Assembly (NCBI GenBank): GCA_963782475.1
Contig: CAWAJW010000012.1
Location: forward strand, 1,772,181-1,836,180
DNA length: 64,000 bases
Source of the DNA: CAVQBP01 sp963782475
Lineage (GTDB): Bacteria > Bacteroidota > Ignavibacteria > Ignavibacteriales > Ignavibacteriaceae
Direction: 5' to 3'
Under the pieces are notes generated by a model. It made no database searches. It had not been told where the DNA came from and saw only the letters and a program-made list of their open reading frames with translations. Shown piece after piece: positions 16,279 through 24,700 of this stretch (the first letter of the stretch is position 1; the number at the start of each line of letters is the position of its first letter). A program made the translations under genes and the position numbers.

Positions 16279-17391
16279 TTATGCAGCTACTTTTATTTGA
16301 TACGACATAACCCAATCGATTACGTTTTCCGGCTGCACTGAAGATAAATGAATAAACATATCTTCTAGTTCTAATCGTTTCTTCTTGAGCAGCTTATGAT
16401 CCATCTTTGATATTTCGGTCTGGCTGGTGGTACCAAATACTTTCTCAATTATCGTTGCTTTGATCTGTTTATCTGCTTTTGATCTTGCATCTCCTAAACC
16501 GTACTTGTCAAATATCCCTGAAATATTTTCGGTTTCAATCTGCTGCCTTAATCTTCTTTCAAAATATTCTGCATCGTTTCCGGGTGTAAGATTATCGCTG
16601 AAGGTTTCTCCTGAAACCTCTCCCACTGGTAAACCTAAAATAAAATTTATTATCGGTTTGAAATTCCTATAAGTTGGGAATTCAAATCTTTTCCCATTTA
16701 TTGTATCGCTTCTATCTTTCAAAACATACCCGACATTTTTCTGAACCGGCCGGAGGTTTTTATCAAGTTCTTTCTCCAGCTGCATCCAGATGTTGAGATC
16801 CGTTTCATAAGGAGTCTCACCTGCAATTTTCATCTTTATTCCGCTTTTAACGAATTGTCCCTTATGGATAACCTTTCCATGGTCATCCACCTCATCTTCT
16901 TCCTTATCGTATTCAAAGCCGCCGCGGCCGGTGAAAACAATATTTCCCTCAACCTCAACAAATTTATCGGAGAACTCTTCCTGCCAGGCAGGGAGGAGTG
17001 CTCCCCAGTCATTTAAGAACATTCTCTCCTTATTGTTCTTAATCTTATAATCCTTCACGTATTGATAATAAATTTTGGTCAAGGAATCTATAAAAAGGAA
17101 GTCAATTTCTTTCTTTGAAAGAAAATCGAAAGCCTGGATTACATCTGCAAGTCTTTTAGTATCCTTGGCAATTGCTTTAATCCCTGCTTTCTTGAAACGA
17201 TTAATTAAAAACCTGCTCCCTTTTTCATTATCGATAATTAATATAGGTTTTGAAAGCTTCAATTCCTTGTATACACCGATAATAAAATCACAAGCCGTGC
17301 GGGATTTACCCGAACCTTGAAATCCGCCGAAACTTGCCTTTACAAAATGATTTTTTGCTACTAAATCAGTTGCGAAATCAGTTAACTTCAT
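16279..17391 (-). CDS. Phage-type P-loop ATPase (RecA-like)
   Basis: A 370-residue protein with Walker A GGFQGSGKSRTA (residues 22-33) and a Walker B-like strand IDFLFIDSLTK near residue 96. It is larger than the Sak4-like ATPase at 228-908 and not a close paralog. The C-terminal 130 residues are charged and helical. Such proteins occur beside replication genes in phages and integrative elements. Its ribosome site (AAAGGGTAGAACA) and its tight spacing with the gene at 17388-17609 place it in one minus-strand operon. Role inferred: nucleic acid-dependent ATPase in replication or recombination. Confidence 0.6.
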   Translation of the reverse strand: MKLTDFATDLVAKNHFVKASFGGFQGSGKSRTACDFIIGVYKELKLSKPILIIDNEKGSRFLINRFKKAGIKAIAKDTKRLADVIQAFDFLSKKEIDFLFIDSLTKIYYQYVKDYKIKNNKERMFLNDWGALLPAWQEEFSDKFVEVEGNIVFTGRGGFEYDKEEDEVDDHGKVIHKGQFVKSGIKMKIAGETPYETDLNIWMQLEKELDKNLRPVQKNVGYVLKDRSDTINGKRFEFPTYRNFKPIINFILGLPVGEVSGETFSDNLTPGNDAEYFERRLRQQIETENISGIFDKYGLGDARSKADKQIKATIIEKVFGTTSQTEISKMDHKLLKKKRLELEDMFIHLSSVQPENVIDWVMSYQIKVAA

Positions 17392-17609
17392 TGTTCTACC
17401 CTTTCTATGTTTTTTAAGAAATAAAAATATTTAAAGAAAAAACTTTGATGAGTTGAAAAAGTTTTTTCCTTGCTTTGAACTATGAGACACGGAATATTAA
17501 ATGAGTCTTTAACTTCATCTAATACCATGACATCATCACCGGTTAGGATTTTAATCCTTCCAGCTAAGACAACATCCTTATTACATCTGAATACTTTATC
17601 TGTCTTCAT
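17388..17609 (-). CDS. Small unknown phage protein
   Basis: A 73-residue protein starting at ATG 17609 (MKTDKVFRCNKDVVLAGRIK), whose start overlaps the end of the preceding gene. It ends in an ATGA overlap with the ATPase gene. Beta-rich first half (VVLAGRIKILTGDDVMVLDE) and a phenylalanine-rich tail. Translation from 17696 would add 29 residues that overlap the upstream gene and is not favoured. No family recognised. Confidence 0.45.
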   Translation of the reverse strand: MKTDKVFRCNKDVVLAGRIKILTGDDVMVLDEVKDSFNIPCLIVQSKEKTFSTHQSFFFKYFYFLKNIERVEQ

Positions 17610-17811
17610 ATCTTCTCTCTGCTTCGTCCAGGATTGTATCGTGTAAGTGTTCAGTATACCAGTTGAGGATCTTCCGCTCCCAGGTTTCACAGTCATCGAG
17701 CAGCAGATTAACTACATCATCATCACTAAGGCTTAAGGCTTTCTGAACCTCCTCGAGGCCGTAAGCAGACAAAACTCTTACAGCCTCATCTATGTTGAAT
17801 TCATGGTTCAT
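17596..17811 (-). CDS. Small acidic unknown phage protein
   Basis: A 71-residue acidic helical protein (NIDEAVRVLSAYGLEEVQKA, then LLLDDCETWERKILNWY) with GGGGTAAATA before its ATG. No family recognised. It overlaps the next gene and is ten bases from the ArdC-N-like gene upstream. Confidence 0.5.
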   Translation of the reverse strand: MNHEFNIDEAVRVLSAYGLEEVQKALSLSDDDVVNLLLDDCETWERKILNWYTEHLHDTILDEAERRYEDR

Positions 17812-17821
17812 TATTTACCCC

Positions 17822-18190
17822 CTAATTGAATGATTGTAATTCTTCGGTTTGCGAGATATCGAAAACGGTTTTATAAAAGAAGTAGACCTCTCCCGGGTCC
17901 TCTTCTTCTTTTTCTTTCTGCTGTCCCGATGGAACTGCAATTAAATTACCATGAGAACCTTTCTTGACCTGTCTTTGATATTTCTGCCACTGCTTATAAC
18001 CTGCAACAACAGAAATTGAGACATTATCAATATTCTGGAAATAGATTAAGCATTGATTCCGCGGAGTGAGGAGATGACCTTCCGGGTTGATTATTCCTAA
18101 CCTGGAGGAGAGCTCCTCCCGCTTTTCAGCGGGAAGATCTGCGAGCTGCTTAATGATTTTACTTATCCTCTCTTTTTTATCGTCTGACAT
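17822..18190 (-). CDS. ArdC N-terminal-like (ssDNA-binding) domain protein
   Basis: A 122-residue protein. Residues about 37-110 carry the hallmark of the ArdC N-terminal domain: TPRNQCLIYFQN, then VAGYKQWQKYQRQVKKGSHG, then EVYFFYKTVFDISQTEEL. That domain binds single-stranded DNA and, in full-length ArdC, is fused to a metalloprotease and protects conjugating DNA from restriction. Here only the DNA-binding half is present, with a glutamate-rich linker. Stand-alone versions occur on phages and ICEs. The anti-restriction role is possible but not shown. Confidence 0.65.
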   Translation of the reverse strand: MSDDKKERISKIIKQLADLPAEKREELSSRLGIINPEGHLLTPRNQCLIYFQNIDNVSISVVAGYKQWQKYQRQVKKGSHGNLIAVPSGQQKEKEEEDPGEVYFFYKTVFDISQTEELQSFN

Positions 18191-18208
18191 ATTTAACCTC
18201 CCTTTTTA

Positions 18209-18373
18209 TTATGGATGAATAACTTTGAGTAAGATTTTATCTTTTGTGTAGATTATTTTGAAATTTGCGCCTATTATAAAACCGCATTCTTCAAGCTTCT
18301 GATTTTTGATTTTAATCTGCGGGACTTTTTTATAGTCCCGCTTTGTTGGATGGCTTGATTCATAAACCTTCAT
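18209..18373 (-). CDS. SymE-like small protein
   Basis: A 54-residue protein read on the minus strand from ATG 18373 (preceded by AAGGGGTAAAA) to TAA at 18209-18211. It has the SymE toxin pattern: VPQIKIKNQKLEECGFIIG followed by a beta strand with KIIYTKDKILLKVI, that is Pro-x-hydrophobic-Lys then GF-x-x-G. SymE proteins have a SpoVT/AbrB-like fold and cleave or bind nucleic acid as toxins in E. coli; phage copies are common. It begins two bases after the stop of the upstream gene, so it is part of this operon rather than a free toxin-antitoxin locus. Confidence 0.6.
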   Translation of the reverse strand: MKVYESSHPTKRDYKKVPQIKIKNQKLEECGFIIGANFKIIYTKDKILLKVIHP

Positions 18374-18375
18374 TT

Positions 18376-18753
18376 TTACCCCTTAATTAAATGAGAGTGG
18401 GGATGATTATAATTTGATTTATAAACGGTAAGCTCCTCCGTTCTGCAGAGCTGCCGGAAATTGCTGAAATAGATTTTATTAGAATTTGATTTGATGAATA
18501 GATAAGTATTGATGAAAACTAAAAATAACCGTTCTCCTTTATGATAGACTTCCCTGTGATAATATTCATTTTTATCCAGGGCACCATCTAACCAGCCGAG
18601 AAAATTCCAATGTTTATTCCGGGCTTTGAAAATAATAACCAGCTGCTGCAGCGGAGTGAAGTGGCCTACAGACCTGAAACCGAAATGAGAAGCACCGCAC
18701 TTAAGTGCGATGCTTCCTAAGTATTTATACTGAAATAACAAATTGTTTATCAT
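18376..18753 (-). CDS. Unknown phage-module protein
   Basis: A 125-residue basic protein with aromatic-rich segments (HWNFLGWLDGALDKNEYYHR, FLVFINTYLFIKS). Its ATG overlaps the stop of the gene upstream (ATGA), and its stop is two bases from the SymE-like start. No family recognised. Confidence 0.45.
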   Translation of the reverse strand: MINNLLFQYKYLGSIALKCGASHFGFRSVGHFTPLQQLVIIFKARNKHWNFLGWLDGALDKNEYYHREVYHKGERLFLVFINTYLFIKSNSNKIYFSNFRQLCRTEELTVYKSNYNHPHSHLIKG

Positions 18754-18951
18754 TTGGGCTCCCTTCTTTTTGTTTGTGAATTAAAATATTGATCAGCTTC
18801 AACGAAGGACTTAAAACGATTTGAAGTAAGAGTACCGTTAAGGTCAAAGTTATTTACATAATAACTGACCCCTGAAGAATTAATGGATGACAATCAACCT
18901 CCAATAACCTTCTGAATTTCTGGCTTTTTTAATGATGGTTTGTTTATGCAT
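18750..18951 (-). pseudogene. Small unknown gene, frameshifted
   Basis: An ATG at 18951 opens MHKQTIIKKARNSEGYWRLI and stops after 23 residues near 18882. In another frame the text continues SSGVSYYVNNFDLNGTLTSN and RFKSFVEADQYFNSQTKR to the stop at 18750-18752, which overlaps the next start. It looks like one protein of about 65 residues with a shift near 18880. Function unknown. Confidence 0.35.
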
Positions 18952-19000
18952 GTAACCATCCCGATTTTTGTAATTAGTAAGCCAAAACCTGACACAGGCT

Positions 19001-19126
19001 TTAGTGTAGATTGTGTGAATCCCGCTGCAAGTAGGCCATAACATTAGCAGCTTCATAGTAAAACCCCTTTTTTACTAAGCGCTTATGTATGGCCATAAGA
19101 GCCGGTTTTACGAAAGCATTAGACAT
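19001..19126 (-). CDS. Very small protein opening the minus-strand operon
   Basis: A 41-residue protein starting at ATG 19126 with a strong ribosome site (GGGAGGTTAAC). Contains PALMAIHKRLVKKGFYYEAA and YLQRDSHNLH. The longer start at 19231 adds 35 residues with no ribosome site and is not favoured. No family recognised. Confidence 0.45.
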   Translation of the reverse strand: MSNAFVKPALMAIHKRLVKKGFYYEAANVMAYLQRDSHNLH

Positions 19127-19236
19127 GTTAACCTCCCGTAAATGAATTTTTGTTACGCAGCTATTCATACACTGAAAATGAATTGCTGAAGCACCAGGTT
19201 TTACACCCTGAATTGAATTGCTGTAATGCATGCCTT

Positions 19237-19304
19237 ACAACCACGGACTGAAAAAAAGTAAAGCGAAACGAAAACCGGAAAAAGAAAAGGAAAAGAAAAA
19301 AACG
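19237..19304. repeat. Left arm of a long imperfect inverted repeat
   Basis: ACAACCACGGACTGAAAAAA starts a purine-rich arm ending AAAAAAACG. Its reverse complement reappears at 19589-19644 (CGTTTTTTTC ... TCAGTCCGTAGGTTGT). The two arms enclose the first hairpin copy at 19417-19492. The low-complexity core (A and G only) makes part of the match easy by chance; the outer ACAACC-ACGGACTG/CAGTCCGT-AGGTTGT part does not have that weakness. Confidence 0.5.
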
Positions 19305-19416
19305 TTATATAAAATCACAGGGCAGGAGCGCAGGGGGCAGGGCGAAAAAAAATGCCGGAACAATAATCAAAAAAGGAAGGAAACTTTTTGTATGTTAGCT
19401 TAAAAGGTACAAAGAG

Positions 19417-19492
19417 AGCTGGCATAACTTTTTGAGTCAGTTGAATAGCTTAGTAATTAGAGATGAGGGATGCCGTAAAAAGTATGACAGCT
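19417..19492 (+). repeat. Hairpin element copy 1
   Basis: AGCTGGCATAACTTTTTG (19417-19434) pairs with AAAAAGTATGACAGCT (19477-19492), a 16-base stem with few mismatches and a loop of about 42 bases. Downstream (19504-19548) follows a conserved tail: GAAGTTGTAGTT ... AAAATCTGG then a T-run. The same arms recur at 19719 and 19989. Confidence 0.6.
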
Positions 19493-19588
19493 GAAGGGAT
19501 AAAGTGAAGAAATAGAAGTTGTAGTTATAATAAAATCTGGTATTTTTTTTTGTCCCTAGACCCCGAGCACCTGCACTGTAAATTACCC

Positions 19589-19644
19589 CGTTTTTTTCTT
19601 CCTTTTCTTTTTCTCGTTTTTAGTTTTTTCAGTCCGTAGGTTGT
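19589..19644. repeat. Right arm of the long imperfect inverted repeat
   Basis: Pyrimidine-rich arm CGTTTTTTTC ... CAGTCCGTAGGTTGT complementary to 19237-19304. See the left arm for the comparison. Confidence 0.5.
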
Positions 19645-19718
19645 AGTCAGACGGACAGAAACGAACAAAGAGAAACGATGGGAGTATAATGAGGTAATAG
19701 GCTTCCAATTACATATAA

Positions 19719-19794
19719 AGCTGGCATATCTTTTTGGTCACAAAGAAAGAATTAGTTAAAAAGAGGAGTAACGATCAGAAAAAGTATGACAGCT
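19719..19794 (+). repeat. Hairpin element copy 2
   Basis: AGCTGGCATATCTTTTTG (19719-19736) with AAAAAGTATGACAGCT (19779-19794), exactly the same 76-base length as copy 1, although the loops differ. The tail GAAGTTGTAGTT ... TAGCTGG and a T-run follows at 19815-19850. Confidence 0.6.
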
Positions 19795-19988
19795 GAAGGT
19801 ATAGCATCAAAGAACTGAAGTTGTAGTTTTAAAATAGCTGGAGTTTTTTGACTTCAAGTACTTGTTCAGGATCTAAACAAAGGGTTATACATAGAAAAAG
19901 AGCTTAGAGCGGATGGGATTAACGCAGAGCACGAACAACGTCCCGGCGAAGGCACATCTTTTTGCCACAGCGATTAAAGTACGTAGAG

Positions 19989-20088
19989 AGCTGGCATATC
20001 TTTTTGCACCTCCCGGAATAGCGCGCGGTGCTTAAATTATTCCACTAAGCACAAGCGAGCTATTAGAGTAAGGAAAAGTATGCCAGCT
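19989..20088 (+). repeat. Hairpin element copy 3 (longer loop)
   Basis: AGCTGGCATATCTTTTTG (19989-20006) with GAAAAGTATGCCAGCT (20073-20088). The loop is 24 bases longer than in copies 1 and 2 and contains its own inverted segment (GGTGCTTA/TAAGCAC). The lower arm has a compensating change: CCAGCT pairs with the GGCAT side. Confidence 0.6.
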
Positions 20089-20136
20089 AATAGGAATGCA
20101 AAGAAAAAGTGTGCCTGAGCTAAACATCTTGTTCTT

Positions 20137-20290
20137 AAAAAAGCCTTGCTTAAACAATAATTAACATATAAAAATTAAGCAAGGTTTTTTTACCTGCTGT
20201 TCTACGCAATTAATTTCCTGATTTATTGAAAATATGAAAAAAATATTTGCGAGCGAGAAAATACTAGTTTGAGCGAGCAATTATTTTTTG
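20137..20290 (+). repeat. Multi-hairpin repeat, short derivative (hairpins A and D)
   Basis: AAAAAAGCCTTGCTTAA ... TTAAGCAAGGTTTTTTT (hairpin A) is followed within 60 bases by AAAAAAATATTTGCGAGCGA ... GAGCAATTATTTTTTGA (hairpin D). Hairpins B and C, present in full copies, are missing. The stretch from 20249 onward is almost identical to 47427-47650. Confidence 0.6.
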
Positions 20291-20437
20291 ACAGGATTAA
20301 TATTGTATGATTAGCTGAAAATGGGGTTGTGAAAGGATGGGATATTTATAAATAAATTTCGTTAAACTGTCTCTAAGGAGCAGCCAAAAAAATATTTATC
20401 TAATCTTAATCGTTTTGAAGGGTTTTGGGAGGTGTTC

Positions 20438-20824
20438 CTAAAAAAGGCTTGCTTACCCACTAATCAAACATATAAAAATTAAGCAAGATTTTTTTACGCT
20501 GAGAAATGGGAAATATATTTAATGATTTGATGCGAAGATTAAAAAATTATTTGTGAAGGGCTGACAGCATGGGAATAGGGAGATGTATTGGCTGTCAGAC
20601 CAAACAAGTAATTTTTGATAGAATTACAAATGCAATGTTTTATGAAAATGAAGGTACAGAAAAAAGTCTTACTTATTTTTGACCGGAACAGATTTAAGAA
20701 AGAGCAAAAATAAGGAAGTCTTTTTCGATAATTGCTTTCACACTTTTTTTGTTTTACTGATAAGATTAAAAAAATATTTGCGTGAAGATCGGGAAAGGGG
20801 ATTAGGCAAGCAATTATTTTTTTG
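20438..20824 (+). repeat. Multi-hairpin repeat, full-length copy
   Basis: Four hairpins in order. A: GGCTTGCTTA/TTAAGCAAG. B: GGCTGACAGC/GGCTGTCAGACC. C: AAAAAAGTCTTACTTATTTTTG/GCAAAAATAAGGAAGTCTTTTT (stated as arms). D: AAAAAAATATTTGC/GCAATTATTTTTTT. About 390 bp. Between B and C an open frame reads CQTKQVIFDRITNAMFYEN as in other copies. Confidence 0.65.
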
Positions 20825-20881
20825 ATTTGGATGGAAATATTTTGATTTATTTATTGCAAATATGAATGAGAATATTTAGTT

Positions 20882-21238
20882 CTATAGTTTTTCTATCTCC
20901 ATACTTTTAATCAAGCCATTTTCGAATTGATATATATGTTTTACAATTACATCTGAAAGTAGTTTTCCAGTCAAATCTTTAATTACTTGATGAACCACTA
21001 CCTCATATTTATCTTTTTCTTTTGCTTTAATTGTTACTGGTTCAACGCTTGGGTTAATAGATTTCCACTGTCTGGTCCAATAATCTCTAATTTCGGAATG
21101 ACCTTTTAAAATACCACCTTCCCAACCATTTGGCCACAAAACATCATTGCTCATTAATGATAGGACAGCTTTAATATTTCGATTGTTAAAATTCAGGTAT
21201 GCATCAATAATAATATTTCTGTAATTTTTAGTATTCAT
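20882..21238 (-). CDS. SnoaL/NTF2-like protein
   Basis: A 118-residue protein with the layout of the SnoaL-like (NTF2) fold: an N-terminal helix (IIIDAYLNFNNRNIKAVLSL), MSNDVLWPNGWEGGILKG with the typical -DVxWpnGweGG- pattern, then HSEIRDYWTRQWKSI, and four beta strands. The fold forms a small cavity used by enzymes and ligand-binding proteins; the substrate cannot be told. It lies between two full copies of the multi-hairpin repeat, on the minus strand. Confidence 0.65.
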   Translation of the reverse strand: MNTKNYRNIIIDAYLNFNNRNIKAVLSLMSNDVLWPNGWEGGILKGHSEIRDYWTRQWKSINPSVEPVTIKAKEKDKYEVVVHQVIKDLTGKLLSDVIVKHIYQFENGLIKSMEIEKL

Positions 21239-21366
21239 AAATAGGAGCGATTTATTAAAACTGCATAATTAAATTTTGATAATTTATTTTGGTTTATAAA
21301 CTACATAATTAATCTTCATAATTCTATTTCCTTTCCAAGGGAGTAAAATTCCATCAACTATTATTT

Positions 21367-21741
21367 TTAAAAAAGCCTTGCTTAATCCATAGTTAACGTA
21401 CAAAAATTAAGCAAGGTTTTTTACCTGTCGATTACGGAAATCATTTCAAGATTTACTGCGAAGATGAAAAATTATTTGTGAAGGGCTGACAGCATGGGAA
21501 TGGAGAGAACATATTGGCTGTCAGACTGAACAAGTAATTTTTGATAGAATTACAAATGTTATGTTTTATGTAAATGAAGGTAGAGAAAAAAGACTTACTT
21601 ATTTTTGACCGAAATAGATATAGAAGCAAAAATAAGGAAGTCTTTTTCAATAAATTTCCGTATTTATTATTTTGATTTACTGACAATAAAAAAAATTTGC
21701 GATAGTACTGGAAAGAATATATGGCAAGCAATTATTTTTTG
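21367..21741 (+). repeat. Multi-hairpin repeat, full-length copy
   Basis: Hairpins A (21369-21421), B (GGGCTGACAGC/GGCTGTCAGACT), C (AGACTTACTTATTTTTG/CAAAAATAAGGAAGTC) and D (AAAAAATTTGC/GCAATTATTTTTTG) are all present. Hairpin A ends in TTTTTTACCTGTCGATTACG, the same junction as in the copies at 46384 and 47629. Confidence 0.65.
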
Positions 21742-21973
21742 AAATAACTTATAATAATATTTTATTAGAGAAAAATATAAAATTTTAAATTCAACAAAAA
21801 ATTATGATTTAATTGTACGGTAACGTACAAGAATGTTCATATTTGAACAATCAATAAATAATTTAGATAAGATTGAGAATGTAATTATACATTTTCTACA
21901 AGGCATAATATTTGGGTTTAGAAAGATATTCCAGGTAATATCTTTAATTCATAAATAAATGTAAGCTTTACTT

Positions 21974-24400
21974 ATGTTAAAAAATTATTTGAAGATTGCC
22001 TTAAGAAACATTCTTAAGAATAAAGTCTTTTCGTTCATAAATATAGCTGGGCTAGCTGTTGGACTTGCTTGCTGCTTCGTCATCCTTCTTTATGTCCGGG
22101 TTCAGCTTGGTTATGACGGATTTAACAAGTATGCCGACCGGATATATAGGCCTGTCGCACATATTGTTTACGGCGGTCATGCACTCAACATTGCCACATG
22201 TCCGGCCCCGATGGGGTCTGCAATGAAAAACGACTTTCCGCAGGTCCTTACATATACCCGCATTAGAAATTTCGGAACACCTGTTATAAAGTACGGCGAC
22301 AAAGCTTTCAACGAGCCTCGTTTCCTCGGTGCCGACTCGACCTTTTTCGACATCTTTACTGTTCATTTCCTCAAAGGTGATCCGAAATCGGCACTAACGC
22401 AGCCTAACAGTGTGGTTATTACTGAGGCGATGGCGAAAAAATACTTCGGCGACATCGATCCGATGGGCAAAATACTTAACGCAGACCAGAGCAGAAACTG
22501 GATTGTCACAGGAGTTATAAAAGACTGGCCTGAAGATTCCCATTTCAAATTTGACTTCCTCAGTTCACTTTGCACTTACAATGACAGTAAGAACCAGTTT
22601 TGGCTCAGCAACAACTACTATACTTACCTTTTGCTCAGGAAAGGCGCCAGCGCGGCCGACCTCCAGAAGGAAATAAACAAAGAACTGATGAAAAAATACG
22701 TAGGGCCTCAGCTTAAAGCTTCCGTTGGAATGTCGGCTTCCCAGTTTTTCGGCACCAGCGGCAAGTATGAATATACCCTGGAACCGCTAACATCGATACA
22801 CCTCTACTCTCATCTTGATGTAGAAATCGAACCAAACGGAGATATTTCTTATGTGTATGTCTTTTCGGCAATTGCGATCGCGATTCTTCTAATAGCGTGC
22901 ATAAACTTCATCAACTTGGCAACGGCTCGTTCCGAGAAACGGTCTAAGGAAGTTGGTGTCCGGAAAACGCTCGGCTCCAACCGTCCGCAGCTAGTAAGGC
23001 AATTCCTTACCGAGTCCGTCATGATGAGCCTGCTTGCCGTTATTCTTGCTATAGGGGGTGTCGAAATTTTCCTTCCTGTATTAAGCACTATAACCGGCGA
23101 AGGGCTGAGACTCAGCCTGTTCGAAGAACCTTTATCAATTATATCGCTCCTCGGTCTGGTAGTTTTTGTCGGTCTGATTGCAGGGAGCTATCCTGCTTTC
23201 TATCTCTCGTCCTTTAACCCGGTAGATGTTCTAAAGAAGGACATCAGGGGAAAGAGAGGAAGGTCGCTGCTGAGAGGCACTCTCGTGGTTTTCCAGTTTG
23301 TTGTTTCGATAGTTTTATTTGTCGGCACATTGGTGATCTATAACCAGTTGCAATACATTCAGAATAAAAACCTCGGCTTCAACAAGGAACAAGTGATAGT
23401 AATAAAGTGGGCCGGCGACTTGGGGAGCCGCATCAACCAGTTCAAACAGGAACTCATGTCGGATCCTCAAATAGTAAGCGTTTCCGCTTCGACAGCCGTA
23501 CCAGGAGATCAGAAAGACGACTCTGCATACTGGCTCGAAGGAACATCTCCGCAGGATTCGAGAGATGTACGGGAGATGTGGTGCGATCAAAGTTTTTTAA
23601 GAACATACGGCGTAACCCTGATTAGCGGGAGATTCTTTTCGCCCGACCATCCGTCTGACTCGAGTGCCGTCGTAGTAAATCAGGAGGCCGCTGCTGATTT
23701 CAGTCCGAAGAATCTCGTCGGGAAAAATTTGGTTACTCCTGGCCGCATGCAATCCCAGAAGCAGATTCTTCCTGTTATCGGGGTTGTGAAGAATTTTAAC
23801 TTCCAATCACTACACCAGGTTATACGGCCGCTGGTAATAGGACTTTTGCCTGCCGGATATTCCGGGTCCTTTGTGTCAGTACGAGTAAAGCCAGGTGATT
23901 ATCCTCGAACGATTTCATTTATAAGAAGTGTCTGGAAGAAATATGCCAGCGGCGGAACCCTGGATTACAACTTCCTGAACCAGGATCTTCAGCGTCTCTA
24001 TCTTGCCGACCAACGCGCCAGCGGTATCGCACTGATATTCTCTATCCTTGCCATTTTTGTTGCCTGCCTAGGCCTGTTAGGGCTCGCGGCATTTGTTGCA
24101 GAAAGACGAACGAAAGAAATAGGGATCAGAAAGGTTCTCGGCGCTTCGGTTCCTGAGATGATTGCACTTTTGTCGGTTCAGTTTGCGAAATGGGTGATTA
24201 TCGCAAACATAATTGCCTGGCCGCTGGCTTATTTCTTTATGAATAAATGGCTGCAGAATTTCGCTTACCACATTGAACTGAACTGGTGGATATTTTTGTT
24301 GTCCGGAGGGATTGCTTTGCTGATTGCATTAACCACTGTAAGCTTTCAGGCAATTAAAGCGGCAATGGCAAATCCTGTTGAGAGCTTGAGGTATGAATAA
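21974..24400 (+). CDS. ABC transporter permease, MacB/FtsX type
   Basis: An 808-residue inner-membrane protein with the two-halved architecture of MacB-type permeases. N-terminal TM helix (FINIAGLAVGLACCFVILLY), then a periplasmic MacB_PCD domain, TM helices and the LARNRPQ-like loop (RSEKRSKEVGVRKTLGSNRP), a second periplasmic part, and three C-terminal TM helices around ERRTKEIGIRKVLGASVPEM. Both ExGxRKxLG loops are present. No ATPase or membrane-fusion gene is adjacent. It is clearly GC-richer than its neighbours, which suggests recent insertion of a foreign gene or conserved core DNA among AT-rich accessory DNA. Substrate unknown; such permeases often export lipids, antibiotics or peptides. 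Confidence 0.85.
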   Translation: MLKNYLKIALRNILKNKVFSFINIAGLAVGLACCFVILLYVRVQLGYDGFNKYADRIYRPVAHIVYGGHALNIATCPAPMGSAMKNDFPQVLTYTRIRNFGTPVIKYGDKAFNEPRFLGADSTFFDIFTVHFLKGDPKSALTQPNSVVITEAMAKKYFGDIDPMGKILNADQSRNWIVTGVIKDWPEDSHFKFDFLSSLCTYNDSKNQFWLSNNYYTYLLLRKGASAADLQKEINKELMKKYVGPQLKASVGMSASQFFGTSGKYEYTLEPLTSIHLYSHLDVEIEPNGDISYVYVFSAIAIAILLIACINFINLATARSEKRSKEVGVRKTLGSNRPQLVRQFLTESVMMSLLAVILAIGGVEIFLPVLSTITGEGLRLSLFEEPLSIISLLGLVVFVGLIAGSYPAFYLSSFNPVDVLKKDIRGKRGRSLLRGTLVVFQFVVSIVLFVGTLVIYNQLQYIQNKNLGFNKEQVIVIKWAGDLGSRINQFKQELMSDPQIVSVSASTAVPGDQKDDSAYWLEGTSPQDSRDVREMWCDQSFLRTYGVTLISGRFFSPDHPSDSSAVVVNQEAAADFSPKNLVGKNLVTPGRMQSQKQILPVIGVVKNFNFQSLHQVIRPLVIGLLPAGYSGSFVSVRVKPGDYPRTISFIRSVWKKYASGGTLDYNFLNQDLQRLYLADQRASGIALIFSILAIFVACLGLLGLAAFVAERRTKEIGIRKVLGASVPEMIALLSVQFAKWVIIANIIAWPLAYFFMNKWLQNFAYHIELNWWIFLLSGGIALLIALTTVSFQAIKAAMANPVESLRYE

Positions 24401-24431
24401 AAGGCTGAAGGCTTGGAATAGGAGTAAAAGC

Positions 24432-24671
24432 TTAGGCTGTCAGACCGAACAAGTAATTTTTGATAGGAATACAAATTCTATGTTTTATGAAAATGAAGGT
24501 ACAGAAAAAAGTCTTACTTATTTTTGACCGGAACAGAATAAAGAAAGAGCAAAAATAAGGAAGTCTTTTTCAATGGTTATTGGTCTGCTATATATTTTGT
24601 TTTAATGACAAGCTGAAAAAATATTTGCGTGAGGATTGGGAGTGTGGATAAGGCAAGCAATTATTTTTTTG
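24432..24671 (+). repeat. Multi-hairpin repeat, partial copy (B 3' arm to D)
   Basis: Begins inside hairpin B (AGGCTGTCAGACCGAAC) and runs through hairpin C and hairpin D (AAAAAATATTTGCGTGAGG ... GCAATTATTTTTTTGAC). Hairpin A and the left arm of B are absent. It lies directly after the ABC permease. Confidence 0.6.
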
Positions 24672-24700
24672 ACAGAGCATTTATAAACGATTTAATGAAT

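Noticed and set aside
19417..20088. Diversity-generating retroelement template repeats
   Set aside because: No reverse transcriptase is present and the conserved parts are inverted arms, not adenine-variable templates.
21453..21731. 92-residue minus-strand ORF in the hairpin repeat
   Set aside because: It lies antisense to the conserved peptide frame across hairpin arms; similar antisense ORFs in other copies simply reflect the inverted arms.
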